DNA of 10,715 nt, from positions 1 to 10,715 of the forward strand of contig CAIPGJ010000812.1 in NCBI GenBank assembly GCA_903864555.1. Reading direction: 5' to 3'. The position numbers and the translations under genes were made by a program. The DNA comes from an uncultured Pseudomonadota bacterium. Its GTDB lineage: Bacteria > Pseudomonadota > Gammaproteobacteria > Burkholderiales > SG8-39. The notes beneath the pieces are model-generated. The model did not search any database, was not told where the DNA came from, and was given only the letters and a program-made list of their open reading frames with translations. The first letter of the stretch is position 1. Each line of letters begins with the position of its first letter. This document shows positions 1 through 6,855 of the stretch, in pieces.

Positions 1-800
1 CGCGAGGCAATGGCTTTCAGGCGTTCCAGCGCCGCCACGGAAAAGCCCACGCCCGCGATGTTGGTGCGTTCATAGGTGAGGAGATACTTGGCGCAGGTCC
101 AGCCCTTGTCCTCCTCGCCCACCAGATTGGCCACGGGCACCTTGACGTTGGTGAAGAAGATGTCGTTGATCTCGTGCCCGCCGTCGAGGGTGATGATGGG
201 GCGGATCTCCACGCCGGGGGAGGTCATGTCGATCAGCAGGAAGCTGATGCCTTCCTGCTGCTTTACCTCCGGGTTGGTGCGCACCAGGCAGAAGATCATG
301 TTGGCATGCTGGCCCAGGGTGGTCCAGGTCTTCTGGCCGTTGACGACGTAATGGTCGCCCGCACGCACGGCGGTGGTCTTCACCGAGGCGAGGTCGGAGC
401 CGGCGCCCGGCTCGGAGTAGCCCTGGCACCACCAATCCGAGCCGTCGAGGATGCGTGGCAGCCAGTGCTGCTGCTGGGCTGGGGTGCCGAACTTGATCAG
501 CACCGGTCCGAGCATGTTGACGCCGAAGGGCACGATGCGTGGCGCGTTGGCGAGGGCGCATTCGTGCTCGAAGATGAATTTCTGCACCGGGGTCCAGCCG
601 GTGCCGCCCTGCGCCACCGGCCAGTGGCTGGCGAGCCAGCCCTGCATGTTCAGGAGGGCATGCCAGGCTTCCATGTCGGACTTGGTGAGGCGCTTGCCGT
701 CACGCACCTTGGCGGCGAGGCCGGGCGGCAGTTTCTCCGCGAGAAAGCGCTGCACGTTGGCGCGGAAGTCCTGCTCCGCGGGGGTGAAGCTCAGGTCCAT
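1..800 (-). CDS. Acyl-CoA dehydrogenase, N-terminal 266 residues (runs off left edge)
   Basis: FAD-dependent flavoenzyme expected to introduce an alpha,beta double bond into an acyl-CoA in the cytoplasm. The visible 266 codons run from an ATG at 800 with AAGGAG seven bases upstream, and no stop interrupts them. The start MDLSFTPAEQDFRANVQRFL is typical of the all-alpha N-terminal domain. The middle beta domain follows with the signature GYSEPGAGSDLAS (about residues 127-139) and NGQKTWTT (about 154-161), which contact FAD and substrate. The C-terminal helical domain begins near residue 232, and the catalytic base region lies outside the window. Family members are about 380-400 residues, so roughly a third is missing at the edge. 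The sequence resembles the large subunit of pimeloyl-CoA dehydrogenase (PimC-like), but the substrate cannot be decided from this part. It is divergent from the isochorismatase-like gene. Confidence 0.93.
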   Translation of the reverse strand, partial: MDLSFTPAEQDFRANVQRFLAEKLPPGLAAKVRDGKRLTKSDMEAWHALLNMQGWLASHWPVAQGGTGWTPVQKFIFEHECALANAPRIVPFGVNMLGPVLIKFGTPAQQQHWLPRILDGSDWWCQGYSEPGAGSDLASVKTTAVRAGDHYVVNGQKTWTTLGQHANMIFCLVRTNPEVKQQEGISFLLIDMTSPGVEIRPIITLDGGHEINDIFFTNVKVPVANLVGEEDKGWTCAKYLLTYERTNIAGVGFSVAALERLKAIAS

Positions 801-1181
801 GGTCCTGCTCCTTGGGAATCCGGCCATTGCGCCGGCCGTGCTGGCGGTGAAATTTTTGCAGGGCCAAGGATAGCGCCTCCATGGCGGCGCTGCGAATGCG
901 GCTGCCGGCTATTGTCCCGAATCGCAAATTCGCTGAATAAAAGTGCAGAGAATAGCCTGGGCAGGTATCAGAATTAATGATTAGGGAAACACGGATCAAG
1001 TCTCGAATCGAGGACCGTTCAACTGTTGCCTCTGATGTGGGGGATATACAAGGGGGCGTCCCCCCGTGTTCAGTGCTTCCTGATCCTATTATTCAAGCGA
1101 ATCGAGGCCGCCGAGACGCAAGCCTCTGCTACTTGCTGCCGTGGGAGATAATCAAGCCATCGAACACAACCGGAGCATTTC
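801..1181. other. Divergent intergenic region without a convincing gene
   Basis: This 381-base gap separates the leftward acyl-CoA dehydrogenase from the rightward isochorismatase-like gene and should hold both promoters. Open frames through it show no family resemblance. It contains a G5-CGT-C6 inverted repeat at 1052-1065, which could form a hairpin. A TATTAT hexamer at 1087-1092 could be a -10 element for the rightward gene, but no good -35 lies at the right distance. The stretch is more AT-rich than the flanking genes around 905-1010. Confidence 0.5.
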
Positions 1182-1769
1182 ATGGCGGACGGCATCACGA
1201 TGAACAAGGGCGCCGCTGCGCTCTTGTCGATGGATTTCCAGAACGACATCCTGGGCAATTTCCAGGAGCCTCAGCGCGGTGCCCTGGTCACCCAGGCGGC
1301 AGCCAACCTGGCTGCGGCGCGCAAGGCCGGACTGACGGTAGCGCATGTCGCCGTGCGCTTCCGCCCCGGCCATCCGGAAGTCAGTCCGCGCAACATGCGA
1401 TTCAGCGATGCCAAAAAGGCCAACCGGCTGGTCGATGGCACACCGGGCGCGGCCATCCATGAGGCGCTCGCACCTCAGGGCAGTGAAGTGCAGGTGACCA
1501 AGGTGAGGGTCGGCGCCTTCTCCACCACCCACCTGGAAACGGTGATGCGTGCCAGAGACATCACCACGCTGGTGCTGCAGGGCATCATCACCAGCGGCGT
1601 GATTTTGTCGACAGTGCGCTGGGCTGCCGACATGGATTACCGCATTCTCGTGCTGAGCGATGCGTGTGCCGATCCGGATGCGGAAGTGCACCGCGTGCTG
1701 ATGGAAAAGGTCTTCCCTAAGCAGGCCACGGTCATCAACTCGGCGCAGTTCATGCAGGCGCTGGCCTGA
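1182..1769 (+). CDS. Isochorismatase-like (cysteine hydrolase fold) protein lacking the nucleophilic Cys
   Basis: A 195-residue protein of the isochorismatase-like alpha/beta hydrolase superfamily, whose members hydrolyse amides, ureas or vinyl ethers in the cytoplasm. The conserved Asp is in SMDFQND (D18) and the conserved Lys in VTKVRVGAF (K107). The third triad position normally holds Cys in a GxxTNxCVxxT segment. Here it reads GIITSGVILST, placing V140 where Cys is expected. The fold and the tail motif SDACAD (about 155-160) are intact, so this is probably a cysteine-less subfamily and not a decayed gene. The ATG at 1182 is preferred because GGAG lies six bases upstream; an in-frame ATG at 1200 has a poorer site. 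Substrate unknown. The gene stands alone, 145 bases before the next start. Confidence 0.85.
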   Translation: MADGITMNKGAAALLSMDFQNDILGNFQEPQRGALVTQAAANLAAARKAGLTVAHVAVRFRPGHPEVSPRNMRFSDAKKANRLVDGTPGAAIHEALAPQGSEVQVTKVRVGAFSTTHLETVMRARDITTLVLQGIITSGVILSTVRWAADMDYRILVLSDACADPDAEVHRVLMEKVFPKQATVINSAQFMQALA

Positions 1770-1799
1770 CCGGCCCTCCCCGAATCGAGTCGCCCTCTG

Positions 1800-1830
1800 C
1801 ATGTCCTGCCCTGCTGGGGGCCAGGACATG
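1800..1830 (+). terminator. Inverted repeat after the isochorismatase-like gene, possible terminator
   Basis: Perfect 9-base arms CATGTCCTG (1800-1808) and CAGGACATG (1822-1830) enclose a 13-base loop, 30 bases after the stop at 1769. No T-run follows, so it is not a classical intrinsic terminator. It could instead be an operator or an mRNA-end stabilising hairpin. It lies directly before the FNR-like box. Confidence 0.35.
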
Positions 1831-1835
1831 CCGAA

Positions 1836-1849
1836 TTGACTTCGATCAA
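1836..1849 (+). promoter_or_regulatory. FNR/Anr-like binding site
   Basis: TTGACTTCGATCAA matches the FNR/Anr consensus TTGAT-N4-ATCAA at nine of ten specified positions, with C for T in the left half. If it acted as a class II activator site centred 41.5 bases upstream, transcription would begin near 1884, leaving a leader of about 31 bases before the ATG at 1915. A matching -10 at about 1872-1877 (GAGCAT) is weak, so activation would have to compensate. Function is inferred from sequence similarity only. Confidence 0.45.
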
Positions 1850-1914
1850 AGCAGCCAGGCGTCATCCGGGAGAGCATGCTTTCACAGCATTCATACGCAC
1901 ACAGGAGCCTATCC

Positions 1915-2295
1915 ATGACGCTTTTCCATGCCGTGGTTCGCATTGACCACCATAGCGCCCATATCCTCGAGTTCGACGCCGAACACCTGGAGGTGCACAA
2001 GGTCAAGTCACACGCCCATCACACGCGCCAGCACGGCAGTGCCGTGCGCAGCGAACACGAGTTCTATGCCGAGGTCTGCAAGGCGCTGGCTGGCATCGCC
2101 GAGGTACTCATCACCGGCTCACATCAGGCCCAGGCCGATTTCCGCCACTACGTCGAGAAGCACCATCCCGCCACCGGCAAGCAGATTGTCGGCTGGGAGA
2201 CCGTTGACAGTCCCAGCGAAGCACAGTTGGTGGCCTTTGCACGCAAGTACTTCCTCAAGTACGACCGCATGAATGGCGCGGCACCGCTGCCCTGA
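1915..2295 (+). CDS. Short eRF1-domain / host-attachment-like protein ('translational machinery protein' family)
   Basis: A 126-residue cytoplasmic protein resembling the short bacterial relatives of the eRF1 central domain, often annotated as translational machinery protein or host attachment-like. Visible traits are the start FHAVVRIDHHSAHILEFD (beta strands with a paired His), a His-rich linker HAHHTRQHG (about residues 38-46), the core LITGSHQAQADFRHYVEKHH (about 70-89) and the C-terminal VGWETVDSPSEAQLVAFARKYF. The ATG at 1915 is chosen because AGGAG sits seven bases before it and the family begins at this point. A longer frame from 1876 would add 13 unrelated residues. The biochemical role of the family is not settled; ribosome-associated or stress functions have been proposed. 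An FNR/Anr-like box upstream suggests induction when oxygen is low. Confidence 0.7.
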   Translation: MTLFHAVVRIDHHSAHILEFDAEHLEVHKVKSHAHHTRQHGSAVRSEHEFYAEVCKALAGIAEVLITGSHQAQADFRHYVEKHHPATGKQIVGWETVDSPSEAQLVAFARKYFLKYDRMNGAAPLP

Positions 2296-2344
2296 CCACA
2301 CCGCCCACCTGCCGCAGTCGTACAGGCTGCAGCAGGGCCAACGC

Positions 2345-2350
2345 TATAAT
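2345..2350 (+). promoter_or_regulatory. Consensus -10 element (TATAAT) upstream of Bug protein 1
   Basis: A perfect TATAAT lies 66 bases before the ATG at 2416, in the 120-base gap after the eRF1-like gene. No recognisable -35 sits 16-18 bases upstream, so either an activator is needed or the match is partly chance. It is the likely start of the 2416-6403 cluster. Confidence 0.45.
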
Positions 2351-2415
2351 TCTTCAGCGCCCCCGGGGTCCGCGCGTTTGCGCAGCCCGTACAACAAGGC
2401 GCCCAGGAGACTTAC

Positions 2416-3384
2416 ATGCGATCCCCATTCCTCAGTGCGGCCGCGCTGCTGCTGGCAGCCGCGTCTTCGTCGAGCCTGGCGCAGCAATACCCCGCAAAGC
2501 CCATACGCATCCTGGTTGGCTTTGCTGCCGGCGGCCCCACTGAAGTGGCGGCCCGCCTGGTCGGACAGAAACTCACCGAGAAGTGGGGGCAGCCAGTCCT
2601 GGTGGAAACCCGCACCGGTTTTGGCGGCAACATTGCCGCAGAGCAGGTCGCCAAATCCGCACCTGACGGCCACACGCTGTTGCTCACCGCCTTCGCCCAT
2701 GCCGTCAATCCGGCCCTCTACCCTAAGCTGCCCTTTGACACAGAGAGGGATTTTGCCTCGGTCGCCATGATCGCCACGTCGGCCAACGTGCTGGCCGTGC
2801 ATCCCTCGGTACAGGCACGCTCACTCAAGGAACTGGTTGCCCTGGCGAAGGCACAACCCGGAAAACTGACCTTCGGCTCGGCAGGCAACGGCACCGCTTC
2901 CCACCTGGCCGGGGAACTGCTCAACAGCCTCACCGGGGCGCAGATCACCCATGTGCCTTACAAGGGTGCAGCGCCTGCCAGTGCCGACCTGGTGGGCGGC
3001 CACATTTCAGCCGCCTTTCCCAGCGTGGCGCTGGCCACCCCGCAAGCGCAGTCGGGCAAGATCCGGCTGATCGGCGTGGCCAGCCTCAAACGCGTTGCCA
3101 CCCTCCCCGATGTCCCGACGCTGTCGGAAGCCGGCGCCCAGGGCTTTGAAGTGCTGTCCTGGTACGGACTGGTAATGCCGTCGCGCACGCCGCGCGACAT
3201 CATCACGCGACTGCACCAGGAAATCGTCAAAGGGACTCACGAGCCGGATGCGCTCGAGAAACTGAGAGGCATCGGCGCAGACCCCTCACAGATGACACCG
3301 GAGGATCTCACCGCCTACATCCGGGCTGAACTTGCAAAATGGACACGGGTAATCCAGTTTGCCGGCATCAAGGTGGCCGACTGA
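2416..3384 (+). CDS. TTT-family periplasmic solute-binding protein (Bug protein 1)
   Basis: A 322-residue exported binding protein of the tripartite tricarboxylate transporter receptor family (TctC/Bug), which captures small, often carboxylated solutes in the periplasm. The Sec signal peptide is clear: a short basic start, an Ala/Leu-rich core and a likely cut after SLAQ near residue 23. Mature landmarks are YPAKPIRILVGFAAGGPTEVAAR, with Glu where most relatives have Asp in the GGxxD ligand loop, then SAPDGHTLL, LTFGSAGNGTASHLAGELL, THVPYKGAAPA and LPDVPTLSEAGA. AGGAG lies six bases before the ATG. The gene leads the cluster containing a second Bug protein, an amidohydrolase and rubredoxin. 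No TctA or TctB membrane gene is nearby, so its permease is unknown. Ligand unknown; an amide or N-acyl amino acid is a guess from context. Confidence 0.92.
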   Translation: MRSPFLSAAALLLAAASSSSLAQQYPAKPIRILVGFAAGGPTEVAARLVGQKLTEKWGQPVLVETRTGFGGNIAAEQVAKSAPDGHTLLLTAFAHAVNPALYPKLPFDTERDFASVAMIATSANVLAVHPSVQARSLKELVALAKAQPGKLTFGSAGNGTASHLAGELLNSLTGAQITHVPYKGAAPASADLVGGHISAAFPSVALATPQAQSGKIRLIGVASLKRVATLPDVPTLSEAGAQGFEVLSWYGLVMPSRTPRDIITRLHQEIVKGTHEPDALEKLRGIGADPSQMTPEDLTAYIRAELAKWTRVIQFAGIKVAD

Positions 3385-3414
3385 CCAGCAACTCCCCTCG
3401 ACCGAGGGAAACGC

Positions 3415-3420
3415 TACACT
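3415..3420 (+). promoter_or_regulatory. Possible -10 element (TACACT) upstream of Bug protein 2
   Basis: TACACT lies 100 bases before the ATG at 3520 and shares the leading AACGC context with the TATAAT upstream of Bug protein 1. No good -35 is visible. A small CCCTC-GACC-GAGGG hairpin (3395-3408) lies just upstream. The 135-base gap leaves room for a separate promoter for the downstream three genes. Confidence 0.3.
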
Positions 3421-3519
3421 GGCAAATGCCCGCCCCGCCGAACCGGACATGAAGAAGCGAAGCCGGAAAGCGGGAACCCAAAGCAAGGCACACCGCGAAG
3501 CACATCAAGGAGGAAGGAC

Positions 3520-4485
3520 ATGAAGCGACCCATGCTGGCTGCGCTGCTTGCAACCGCCGGAATTTCTGCTGCAATGGCTCAGGGGAATTACCCCAACAAG
3601 CCGATGCGCTGGATCATTCCCTATGCGGCCGGCGGCGGCACTGATGTCATCGCCCGACCGATTGCCTCAAAGCTCTCCGAAGTCCTCGGCCAACCCATCA
3701 TCTATGACAACCGCGGTGGTGGCGGCGGATTGATCGGCGCGGAGTTCGTGGCACGCTCGGCTCCCGATGGCTATACCTTGCTGGTTGCTGCGGGCAACAC
3801 CCACATCTTTGCCACCCTGCTCAACGACAAGATCAACTACGACCCGGTGAAGGACTTCGCTCCGATCACGAAGTTCGACACCACCCCCAATGTGCTGGTG
3901 GCGCGCGCCGGCTTTCCCGCACGCAACATCCAGGAAGTCATCGCCTGGGCACGAGCCAATCCGAACAAGCTGAACTGGGCCCATTCCGGCAGCGGCTCGG
4001 GCGGGCATCTGTCCATCATCCAGTTGATGCAGGAAGCCAATGTCAAGTTGCTGGCCGTGCCCTACAAGGGCGCCGGACCGGCAGGCAATGCCCTGCTCAC
4101 GGGTGAGGCGGACCTGCTCTTCGTCAATCCCGGCGTTGTCATGGGCAATATCAGGGCCGGCAAGCTGCGCGCCATCGGCTTTGCCGGCCCCAAACGTTTG
4201 GGCACATTGGCCGACGTCCCGACCATCATCGAAGGCGGCTTTCCCGGCTTTGATTCGAGCAACTTCAAGGGCTTGATGGCGCCCGCCGGCACGCCCCGTC
4301 CCATCATCGACAAGCTGCATGGCGAACTCGTGAAGATCATCCATTCGCCGGAGAACACGGCACGGATGGAAGTGGCCGGATCCATCCCGGTGGGCAACAC
4401 CCCCGAGCAGTTCGCCGAGGAAAACCGCATCGAAACCGCACGCTGGGCCAAAATCATCCGCGAAAACAACATCAAGGCAGACTAA
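3520..4485 (+). CDS. TTT-family periplasmic solute-binding protein (Bug protein 2)
   Basis: A 321-residue TctC/Bug-type periplasmic binding protein with a Sec signal peptide (cut probably after AMAQ near residue 21). The mature start NYPNKPMRWIIPYAAGGGTDVIAR carries the classical GGxxD ligand loop. Further family marks are SAPDGYTLL, the Gly/Ser-rich SGSGSGGHLS (about 153-162), VPYKGAGPAGN, LADVPTIIEGGFPGF and the tail ENNIKAD. A strong AGGAGG precedes the ATG. Its stop is only two bases before the amidohydrolase start, so the two are almost certainly co-transcribed and probably translationally coupled. This makes it the best candidate for delivering the amidohydrolase substrate or a related compound. 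It differs substantially from Bug protein 1, so the pair is not a recent tandem duplication. Confidence 0.94.
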   Translation: MKRPMLAALLATAGISAAMAQGNYPNKPMRWIIPYAAGGGTDVIARPIASKLSEVLGQPIIYDNRGGGGGLIGAEFVARSAPDGYTLLVAAGNTHIFATLLNDKINYDPVKDFAPITKFDTTPNVLVARAGFPARNIQEVIAWARANPNKLNWAHSGSGSGGHLSIIQLMQEANVKLLAVPYKGAGPAGNALLTGEADLLFVNPGVVMGNIRAGKLRAIGFAGPKRLGTLADVPTIIEGGFPGFDSSNFKGLMAPAGTPRPIIDKLHGELVKIIHSPENTARMEVAGSIPVGNTPEQFAEENRIETARWAKIIRENNIKAD

Positions 4486-4487
4486 CC

Positions 4488-6227
4488 ATGGATTACGACA
4501 TCATCATCCGTAATGGCCGCATCGTCGATGGCACCGGCGCCCCGGGTTTTCGCGCCGACCTGGGCATCCGTAATGGTCGCATCGCCGAAATCGGCAAGCT
4601 GCGTGGCAAGGCAAAACAGGAAATCGACGCCCAGGGCGCCGTGGTGGCGCCCGGCTTCATCGATTCGCACTGCCACTTCGATGCCCAGGTGACCTGGGAT
4701 CCCCTGTGCACCTTCTCCTGCTACCACGGCGCGACCACGGTGATCTTCGGCAACTGCTCCCTGGGTATCGCGCCGGTCCGCTCGGGCACCAGCGAGCGCG
4801 TCGCCGAATTCCTCTCCTACGTCGAAGCCATCCCCATGGAAACCCTCACCTCGGTCGAGGTCACCTGGGAAACCATGGGCGAATACATGGAGGCCATCGG
4901 CAAGCGCCTCGGCGTCAACGCTGCCCCCCTGCTCGGCCACACGCCGGTGCGGCATTACGTGATGGGCAAGGACAGCCAGGGTCGCAGCGCGACCAGCGAT
5001 GAAATCGAAGCCATGCGCAAGCTGGTGCGTGAAGGCATGGAGGCGGGCGCCCTTGGCCTGTCGTTCTCCATGAGCACGGGGCACTACGACCCGCAGGGCA
5101 GCATGATTCCCTCCTGCTGGGCCAACGAGGAAGAAGTCTTCGCGCTGAGCGACGTACTGTCGGAACTGGGCACCGGCGTGCTGCAAGCCGCCTCCGGCAA
5201 GGATGCCGAGGAAAAGAATCGGCTGATGAGCCGTCTGGCCGAGACCACCGGCCGGCCGGTCATCTACAACCAGTTGGGACAGACCCTGAAGAAGCCACAT
5301 GCCTGGAAGGACCACATCGCCATGATCGAGGAATCGGTCAATGCCGGCATACGCGCCTATCCCACCTGCAGCCCGCTCACGGTGACCACGGAGTTCACCA
5401 TGCACAACTGCCAGGTGTTCCGTGGCGTGCCGACCTGGCATCCCATTCAGCTGCAGACCGATGAAGAAAAAATGCACGCCTATCAGGATGCCGAAGTGCG
5501 GCGCAAGCTGCATGTGGAACTGGTGGACTGGCCAGCCGACATCAAGGGCAATGCCATTCTGGGCAAGAACTGGCCCGACACCATCTGGGTGCAGAAGGTC
5601 GTGCTGGAGAAGAACCGGCCGCTCGAAGGCAAGTCCATCCGGGAACTCGCAGAACTCAAGGGCAAGGGCATCATCGACGCCTTTCTCGATCTGGTGGTCG
5701 AAGAGAATCTGGACACCGCATTCCTGCAGGGGATCCGCGGCTTCGACCCAGAGGTGATGGGCAAGATCCTCAATTATCCGCATGCCTACATCGGCCTTTC
5801 AGATAGCGGTGCGCATGTGCAATTCCGCGGCGGCTACGGCTACAGCAGCATCCTGCTCGGCCACTGGGTGCGCAAGCACAAGATCATGTCAGTGGAAGCT
5901 GCAGTGAAGAAACTCACCTTCGATCTGGCACAGGGATTTGGTATCTACGACCGCGGATTGCTGCGTCCCGGCATGGCCGCCGACATCGTGATTTTCGACC
6001 CTGACACCATCCGCGCCCTGCCCGAGGAAAAAGTGGCCGACCTGCCCGGCGGCGCCTGGCGCATGAAGCAACTGGCAGAAGGTGTGCACTACACCATCGT
6101 CAACGGCCAGGTGCTGCTCGACCACGGCCGGCACACCGGCGCCTTGCCCGGCAAGGTGCTGCGCAATTCACTTTTCAACGAACGGGCCGAGGCCACGCGC
6201 ATGAACAGGGAGGCCACGGCAGCATGA
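4488..6227 (+). CDS. N-acyl-D-amino-acid deacylase-type amidohydrolase (amidohydrolase superfamily, COG3653-like)
   Basis: A 579-residue cytoplasmic metallohydrolase with the D-aminoacylase layout: a small beta-sandwich at both ends (start [17 protein letters not shown]; end [14 protein letters not shown] and [13 protein letters not shown]) around a TIM barrel. Metal-site features present are H61 and H63 in [11 protein letters not shown]90 in [10 protein letters not shown] and D439 in [10 protein letters not shown]. The H(I/M)RSE and SHLK histidine motifs that supply further zinc ligands in Alcaligenes-type D-aminoacylase appear replaced by VLQAAS (about 231-236) and VIYNQLG (about 258-264). 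H151 in [11 protein letters not shown] and H271/H276 remain nearby. This points to a subfamily with an altered metal site and an undefined substrate. No signal peptide is seen. It starts two bases after Bug protein 2 and overlaps the rubredoxin by ATGA. Confidence 0.88.
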   Translation: MDYDIIIRNGRIVDGTGAPGFRADLGIRNGRIAEIGKLRGKAKQEIDAQGAVVAPGFIDSHCHFDAQVTWDPLCTFSCYHGATTVIFGNCSLGIAPVRSGTSERVAEFLSYVEAIPMETLTSVEVTWETMGEYMEAIGKRLGVNAAPLLGHTPVRHYVMGKDSQGRSATSDEIEAMRKLVREGMEAGALGLSFSMSTGHYDPQGSMIPSCWANEEEVFALSDVLSELGTGVLQAASGKDAEEKNRLMSRLAETTGRPVIYNQLGQTLKKPHAWKDHIAMIEESVNAGIRAYPTCSPLTVTTEFTMHNCQVFRGVPTWHPIQLQTDEEKMHAYQDAEVRRKLHVELVDWPADIKGNAILGKNWPDTIWVQKVVLEKNRPLEGKSIRELAELKGKGIIDAFLDLVVEENLDTAFLQGIRGFDPEVMGKILNYPHAYIGLSDSGAHVQFRGGYGYSSILLGHWVRKHKIMSVEAAVKKLTFDLAQGFGIYDRGLLRPGMAADIVIFDPDTIRALPEEKVADLPGGAWRMKQLAEGVHYTIVNGQVLLDHGRHTGALPGKVLRNSLFNERAEATRMNREATAA

Positions 6228-6403
6228 GCGACCCGCAACCGGCATCCCGGCTGTATCGCTGCGGCCCCTGCGGCTTTACCTACAGCGAGCGGGCAGGCCT
6301 GCCCGATGAGTTCATCGAGCCTGGCACCCGCTGGGAGGATGTACCCGAGGACTTCGCCTGTCCCGACTGTGGCTCGCCCAAGAGCGATTTCACGCCCGGC
6401 TGA
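6224..6403 (+). CDS. Rubredoxin (Fe-4Cys electron-transfer protein)
   Basis: A 59-residue protein with the complete rubredoxin pattern: [10 protein letters not shown] (C13, C16) and [10 protein letters not shown] (C46, C49), separated by the typical [18 protein letters not shown] loop. The four Cys bind one iron and carry single electrons in the cytoplasm, usually to or from an oxygenase, hydroxylase or peroxide-reducing partner. Its ATG overlaps the amidohydrolase stop (ATGA at 6224-6227), so translation is coupled. No ferredoxin/rubredoxin reductase or rubredoxin-dependent oxygenase is in the window, so the partner must lie elsewhere. Length and Cys spacing match free-standing rubredoxins. 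Pairing with a deacylase is unusual and suggests that the product or substrate also undergoes a redox step. Confidence 0.93.
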   Translation: MSDPQPASRLYRCGPCGFTYSERAGLPDEFIEPGTRWEDVPEDFACPDCGSPKSDFTPG

Positions 6404-6444
6404 GACAGGCAGGCGTGACGGGCTGCAGCCGACCTAAGGCCTGA

Positions 6445-6465
6445 CCCCGAGCGCCGGGATCGGGG
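6445..6465. terminator. Possible hairpin at the end of the rubredoxin cluster
   Basis: CCCCGA (6445-6450) and TCGGGG (6460-6465) form a perfect 6-base stem with a 9-base loop, 41 bases after the rubredoxin stop and between two convergent genes. No T-run follows on either strand. A further palindrome GGCTGCAGCC lies at 6421-6430. It may be a weak bidirectional or Rho-assisted terminator. Confidence 0.3.
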
Positions 6466-6483
6466 CCGAGAAAGAGAATCCGT

Positions 6484-6704
6484 TTACTGCAGCCCGCAGC
6501 TGCCCGGGCCATCGGGGCGGCCGCAGCTGCCGCAGGGGCCTGCGGCCATGGCAGGCTGGCTGCTCGTGTTCAAGCGGCAAACACCGACCGTTTCTTCTCG
6601 AGGGTGGTGGACTGGCAATGCGGGCATTCGACCTTGGTCGAGGAGCGGACCAGCGCCTCGAAGTCCTTGCCGCAGCCGCCACAGCGATAGTCATAGATGG
6701 GCAT
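6484..6704 (-). pseudogene. FmdB-family zinc ribbon gene broken by a frameshift
   Basis: The 5' part (ATG at 6704) encodes MPIYDYRCGGCGKDFEALVR followed by VECPHCQ, KKRSVFAA and a stop at 6570. The two CxxC pairs (C8/C11, C27/C30) are the FmdB zinc ribbon. The familiar FmdB tail appears in another frame immediately afterwards: NTSSQPAMAAGPCGSCGRPD, then GPGSCGLQ and a stop at 6484. Adding one base near 6571-6575 would join them into a 73-residue protein of normal family length. Either the gene carries a one-base deletion, or the base was lost in sequencing, or the short 44-residue form is used. No clear ribosome binding site precedes the ATG. FmdB was first described as a putative regulator of formamidase/acetamidase, which may matter beside an amidohydrolase, but its role here is unproven. 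Confidence 0.75.
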
Positions 6705-6773
6705 GGCGAAATCAGGAGGCCGTGTTGCAAAAAATCAAGCCTCCCGGGCCATTCAGCCAATTAAATGGAGAGC

Positions 6774-6806
6774 AAAAAAAAAGGGCAGGGTTCGCACCTT
6801 GCCCTT
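6774..6806 (-). terminator. Rho-independent terminator of the leftward Bug gene
   Basis: Arms at 6781-6791 (AAGGGCAGGGT) and 6796-6806 (ACCTTGCCCTT) pair with one mismatch around a TCGC loop. Nine A residues at 6774-6782 become a U-run on the minus-strand transcript. It lies 50 bases past the stop of the 6856-7908 gene and is the clearest intrinsic terminator in the window. Confidence 0.88.
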
Positions 6807-6855
6807 TGATCATGCAAGGCCGCCCCCCTTGCGCTGAAGCCCGGCTCGCACAGGT

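Noticed and set aside
174..977. Open frame of 267 codons on the plus strand across the acyl-CoA dehydrogenase
   Set aside because: It is antisense to an unmistakable acyl-CoA dehydrogenase and has low-complexity His/Gly-rich composition typical of shadows.
1052..1065. G5/C6 hairpin considered as a terminator for the acyl-CoA dehydrogenase side
   Set aside because: It lies upstream of both divergent genes, where neither needs a terminator, and no T-run follows.
1152..2006. Open frame of 284 codons on the minus strand across the isochorismatase-like gene
   Set aside because: It runs antisense through a clear gene, spans an intergenic hairpin and shows no recognisable motifs.
3449..3523. A 24-codon very basic ORF overlapping the Bug protein 2 start by ATGA
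   Set aside because: It has no ribosome binding site, and its last codons are the Shine-Dalgarno region of the next gene, so the ATGA overlap is probably chance.
2416..4485. Tandem Bug genes considered as a recent duplication
   Set aside because: Residues differ throughout outside the family motifs, including the ligand loop (GGPTE versus GGGTD), so they are old paralogues.
4482..5783. Long open frame of 433 codons on the minus strand opposite the amidohydrolase
   Set aside because: It is a GC-skew shadow of the real gene; the translated sequence has no family motifs and the opposite strand encodes a complete enzyme.
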